In this document: in pieces, positions 24,608 through 26,892 of the stretch
Position numbering within the stretch: the first letter of the stretch is position 1
Layout of the letters: each line of letters starts with the position of its first letter
Assembly (NCBI GenBank): GCA_964389805.1
Contig: CAYMFU010000349.1
Coordinates: 1 to 26,892, forward strand
Direction: 5' to 3'
DNA: 26,892 nt
From: JAGTVG01 sp964389805
Lineage (GTDB): Bacteria; Bacteroidota; Bacteroidia; Cytophagales; Cyclobacteriaceae
Position numbers and translations under genes: made by a program
The notes under the pieces: model-generated
Told to the model about the DNA's origin: nothing
Seen by the model: only the letters and a program-made list of their open reading frames with translations
The model's database searches: none

Positions 24608-25059
24608 TCCAGGGATCCAAAGATCTGCTTTAAATGATGTTCCATATGTGACAGATAGTCGGTTATTAAGAATTCGGCTGTATGCAATTCCCTTTGATCA
24701 ATACCTGTATCAATTTCCAGGCTAAGTTTTTCAGGCGGGAAGCTTTTAATTATGTGGATGAACTGCTCATTCATTGAATACCAGAGCTGCGCTACCGAAT
24801 CTGTATCCAAATCCTGATAATTCTGGATTCTAACCCAGTGATCCTGTTCATAAACAATCCTAACACCAGGTTCATATTGTACCCGTATCAATCTCTGAAG
24901 ATTATTTATTGCAGAATCTACAAGATGACCCAGAATCTCCTTTTTGCTCCATTTTCCAGGTCCTGGTTTTTTTTTCAGCGATACTTCATCAATGGCTAAA
25001 AACTTTCCAGGAATAGATTTCGTGTAATTTTCCAGTTTTTTAATTGTTGCTATCATCAC
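24604..25059 (-). CDS. DinB-superfamily (DUF1572/YfiT-like) four-helix protein
   Basis: The 151-residue protein has the four-helix plan of DinB/YfiT proteins and a His triad at H45 (GHLVDSA), H138 and H142 (LSHMEHHL), which normally binds a divalent metal. GKWSKKEILGHLVDSA is the diagnostic N-terminal helix pair. Family members include thiol-dependent S-transferases such as bacillithiol transferases; the substrate here is unknown. Two adjacent ATGs (25057-25059 and 25054-25056) are both possible starts. It is divergent from the DUF4136 gene. Confidence 0.82.
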   Translation of the reverse strand: MMIATIKKLENYTKSIPGKFLAIDEVSLKKKPGPGKWSKKEILGHLVDSAINNLQRLIRVQYEPGVRIVYEQDHWVRIQNYQDLDTDSVAQLWYSMNEQFIHIIKSFPPEKLSLEIDTGIDQRELHTAEFLITDYLSHMEHHLKQIFGSLD

Positions 25060-25133
25060 CTTTATAGTATAATTTGAAATATCTATTTTACTTGTCAGAT
25101 TATAAAAGCAAATTTTGATATAAGATTACTTAT

Positions 25134-25169
25134 TTTGACAATATTCACAAGTTGAATTATGAATATTTG
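25134..25169 (+). promoter_or_regulatory. Candidate promoter of the DUF4136 lipoprotein gene
   Basis: TTTG (25134-25137) and AATATTTG (25162-25169) resemble the Bacteroidota -33/-7 pair (TTTG and TAnnTTTG) with one mismatch and a slightly long spacer. The same DNA also reads TTGACA - 17 bases - TATGAA. It ends 80 bases ahead of the ATG. Confidence 0.35.
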
Positions 25170-25249
25170 TTTTAAGAAATAATGTATATTTACCTCGTTT
25201 CTTAAACTAGATGCAACAAAATTGCTAAACATAACTAAATCTCTAAAAA

Positions 25250-25813
25250 ATGAAGAAGGTAGTTCCAATTATATTCTCCTTAGCTATACTGGTAAGCTGC
25301 TCTGACACCACTTTCAGATCTGATTATGATAAAACCGTTGATTTCACCCAGTATAAAACACTGAGTTATTATGGTTGGGCAAAGGACAGTGATAAAATCT
25401 TAAATCAATTCGATAAGGAAAGAATCGAAGGAGCTTTTGCCACCGAATTCATGAACAGGGGAATGGACTTCAAGCAAACGGGAGGAGATATTACCGTTTC
25501 GTTATTTATTGTTATGGATCAGAAAACAGGGGCGAATGCATATACCACGCACATGGGTTATGGCGGTTATGGCGGCTATGGCTATCCAGGCTGGGGCTGG
25601 GGAATGGGTGCTTCCTCGACCACTTATAACGAATATGATTACTATGTCGGAACCCTTGTTTGTGACGTTTTTGATACAGAGTCTAAAAAACTGGTATGGC
25701 AAGGGGTTGTTTCGGGTGAAATAGATGACAATCCAAAATCAAGGGAGCGAAATATACCCCGTGTAGTCCAGGAAATTATGAAGAAATACCCAGTAAAACC
25801 GATAAAACAATAA
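25250..25813 (+). CDS. DUF4136 lipoprotein with Gly/Tyr tract
   Basis: The 187-residue protein has a lipoprotein signal (MKKVVPIIFSLAILVSC; acylated Cys at 17). The DUF4136 fold follows: YDKTVDFTQYKTLSYYGW, ITVSLFIVMDQKTG, DVFDTESKKLVWQG and RNIPRVVQEIMKKYP. Between about 104 and 121 it carries a Gly/Tyr/Trp-rich tract (GYGGYGGYGYPGWGWGMG) common in this family. The function is unknown; an envelope location is secure from the lipobox. It is monocistronic here, with no gene close on the same strand. Confidence 0.85.
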   Translation: MKKVVPIIFSLAILVSCSDTTFRSDYDKTVDFTQYKTLSYYGWAKDSDKILNQFDKERIEGAFATEFMNRGMDFKQTGGDITVSLFIVMDQKTGANAYTTHMGYGGYGGYGYPGWGWGMGASSTTYNEYDYYVGTLVCDVFDTESKKLVWQGVVSGEIDDNPKSRERNIPRVVQEIMKKYPVKPIKQ

Positions 25814-25861
25814 TTCCATTATAGTTTCCTTTTCTTAAGGATCTTCAGAATTTAAGCAGAT

Positions 25862-25971
25862 TCTTTACTTCGCTCAGAAACTGGTTCGTACCTTATTAGG
25901 GTGAGCGTTAGCTAATGAAGAATCTACTCAACTCAAAAGGTCTCTTTACTTCACTCAGAAACTGATCAGTA
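25862..25971. repeat. Degenerate 29-base direct repeat in non-coding DNA
   Basis: TCTTTACTTCGCTCAGAAAC at 25862 onward and TCTTTACTTCACTCAGAAAC at 25943 onward belong to a 29-base unit repeated after 81 bases with about four mismatches. It lies between the DUF4136 gene and the dehydratase gene and has no coding content. It may be a dispersed genomic repeat of the REP kind. Confidence 0.6.
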
Positions 25972-26022
25972 GTCCTTTTCAGACTCTACTCACAGCGGGA
26001 GAAGAATTTTCTCATTCAGCGA

Positions 26023-26892
26023 TTAATGAAGGTCCCTAAGTACCTCCTTACCTGAGCCTCCTTTCAGGAATTTAAAATCACACCCTTGATCTGCCTGTTG
26101 TACACTGTTGATAAAAAGATTTACATATCCCCTGTCGGAAGCAGGTTTCAGAGGTGTCCACTTTTTCCTTCTTTCATATAGTTCTTCATCAGATACGTGT
26201 AATGTCAGGGTTCTATTCTTTACATTCAATTCAATCATGTCTCCATTCTTTACCAATGCGAGGTTTCCCCCGATAGATGATTCCGGGGATATATGAAGGA
26301 CGACTGTTCCATAGGCCGTGCCGCTCATTCTACCATCAGAAATACGTACCATATCTTTAACACCTTTTTCCAGAAGTTTTTTTGGTAGCTCCATATTACC
26401 TACTTCGGGCATGCCCGGATATCCCACCGGGCCAACTCCTTTTAATACCATCACGCAGGATTCGTCAATGTCAAGATCCGGATCATCTACACGATCATGG
26501 TAATCCTCGATGGTTTCAAAAACAACAGCTCTTCCTGTATGGTGCAACAGATGATCAGTGGCGGCAGAGGGCTTGATGACGGCACCATTTTCGCAAAGAT
26601 TACCTTTGAGTACTACGATTCCTGCCTCTTCTTTAAATGGGGTTTGTAAGGTGGCAATTACCTCTCTATTATAACATTTTACCTCCCGACAATTTTCTCC
26701 AATAGATTTACCATTAATCGTGACGGCATCATCATGAATTTGATCTCGTAATTCATTGATTACAACCTGCAACCCTCCCGCGTAATAGAAATCTTCCATC
26801 AGATACTTACCTGCCGGCATGAGGTTAACCATCAGAGACATCTGACTACCAATTTGATCAAAATCATCAATATCGAGATCAATACCTATTCT
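26023..26892 (-). CDS. IlvD/Edd-family dehydratase, C-terminal part (5' end outside window), probably sugar-acid type
   Basis: The frame is open to the window edge: upstream of the Met at 26841 it continues RIGIDLDIDDFDQIGSQ, so about 289 residues of a protein of roughly 570 are present. IlvD/Edd enzymes dehydrate dihydroxy acids using an Fe-S cluster. Visible motifs are LMPAGKYLMEDFYYAGGL, DESCVMVLKGVGPVGYPGMP (cluster-ligand Cys) and ISDGRMSGTAYGTVVLHISP. The ending DQGCDFKFLKGGSG followed by a terminal LH resembles arabonate/xylonate dehydratases rather than dihydroxy-acid dehydratase. I therefore do not assign ilvD. The missing N-terminal half and neighbours outside the window would settle the substrate. 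Confidence 0.85.
   Translation of the reverse strand, partial: RIGIDLDIDDFDQIGSQMSLMVNLMPAGKYLMEDFYYAGGLQVVINELRDQIHDDAVTINGKSIGENCREVKCYNREVIATLQTPFKEEAGIVVLKGNLCENGAVIKPSAATDHLLHHTGRAVVFETIEDYHDRVDDPDLDIDESCVMVLKGVGPVGYPGMPEVGNMELPKKLLEKGVKDMVRISDGRMSGTAYGTVVLHISPESSIGGNLALVKNGDMIELNVKNRTLTLHVSDEELYERRKKWTPLKPASDRGYVNLFINSVQQADQGCDFKFLKGGSGKEVLRDLH

Overview
The window looks like a chromosomal segment of a Bacteroidota bacterium. The DNA is AT-rich, recognisable Shine-Dalgarno sites are scarce, and the gene families are typical of that phylum: a FolC gene following TonB/ExbBD-type genes, a DUF6249-like membrane protein beside an ECF sigma factor, a DUF4136 lipoprotein and a YwqK/MORN-type repeat protein. 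No tRNA, rRNA, CRISPR array or intact insertion sequence was seen.

Layout. Bases 1-789 hold the 3' end of an ArnT/PMT-like lipid-linked-sugar glycosyltransferase. Bases 812-11078 hold a long minus-strand cluster. In transcription order it encodes a 1010-residue exported TPR protein, an outer-membrane beta-barrel without a visible plug, a SPOR-domain membrane protein, ExbB/TolQ, ExbD/TolR, a TonB/TolA-like transducer, FolC, TrmB and a PAP2 phosphatase. The first six look like parts of one proton-motive-force-driven envelope machine, and this is the most coherent candidate system here. holA (DNA polymerase III delta) lies upstream at 11182-12204. A two-gene unit at 12331-15215 encodes a glutamate-cysteine-ligase-like enzyme fused to a CBS pair and an aspartoacylase-like zinc hydrolase.

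The plus-strand genes at 15386-18029 encode a MORN-type repeat protein and an unrecognised polytopic membrane protein. From about 18030 to 20460 the DNA looks eroded. A frameshifted, internally deleted class III adenylate cyclase remnant and a chimeric ORF (cyclase start joined to part of a SnoaL-like domain) flank an intact Tat-type DUF362 gene, which is preceded by a perfect 15-bp inverted repeat. A solitary molybdopterin oxidoreductase follows (20462-22696).

The last part holds a DUF6249-like membrane protein divergent from an ECF sigma factor and its putative anti-sigma partner, a DinB-family protein, a DUF4136 lipoprotein, a non-coding stretch with a degenerate direct repeat, and the 3' part of an IlvD/Edd dehydratase whose C-terminus looks more like sugar-acid (pentonate) dehydratases than dihydroxy-acid dehydratase.
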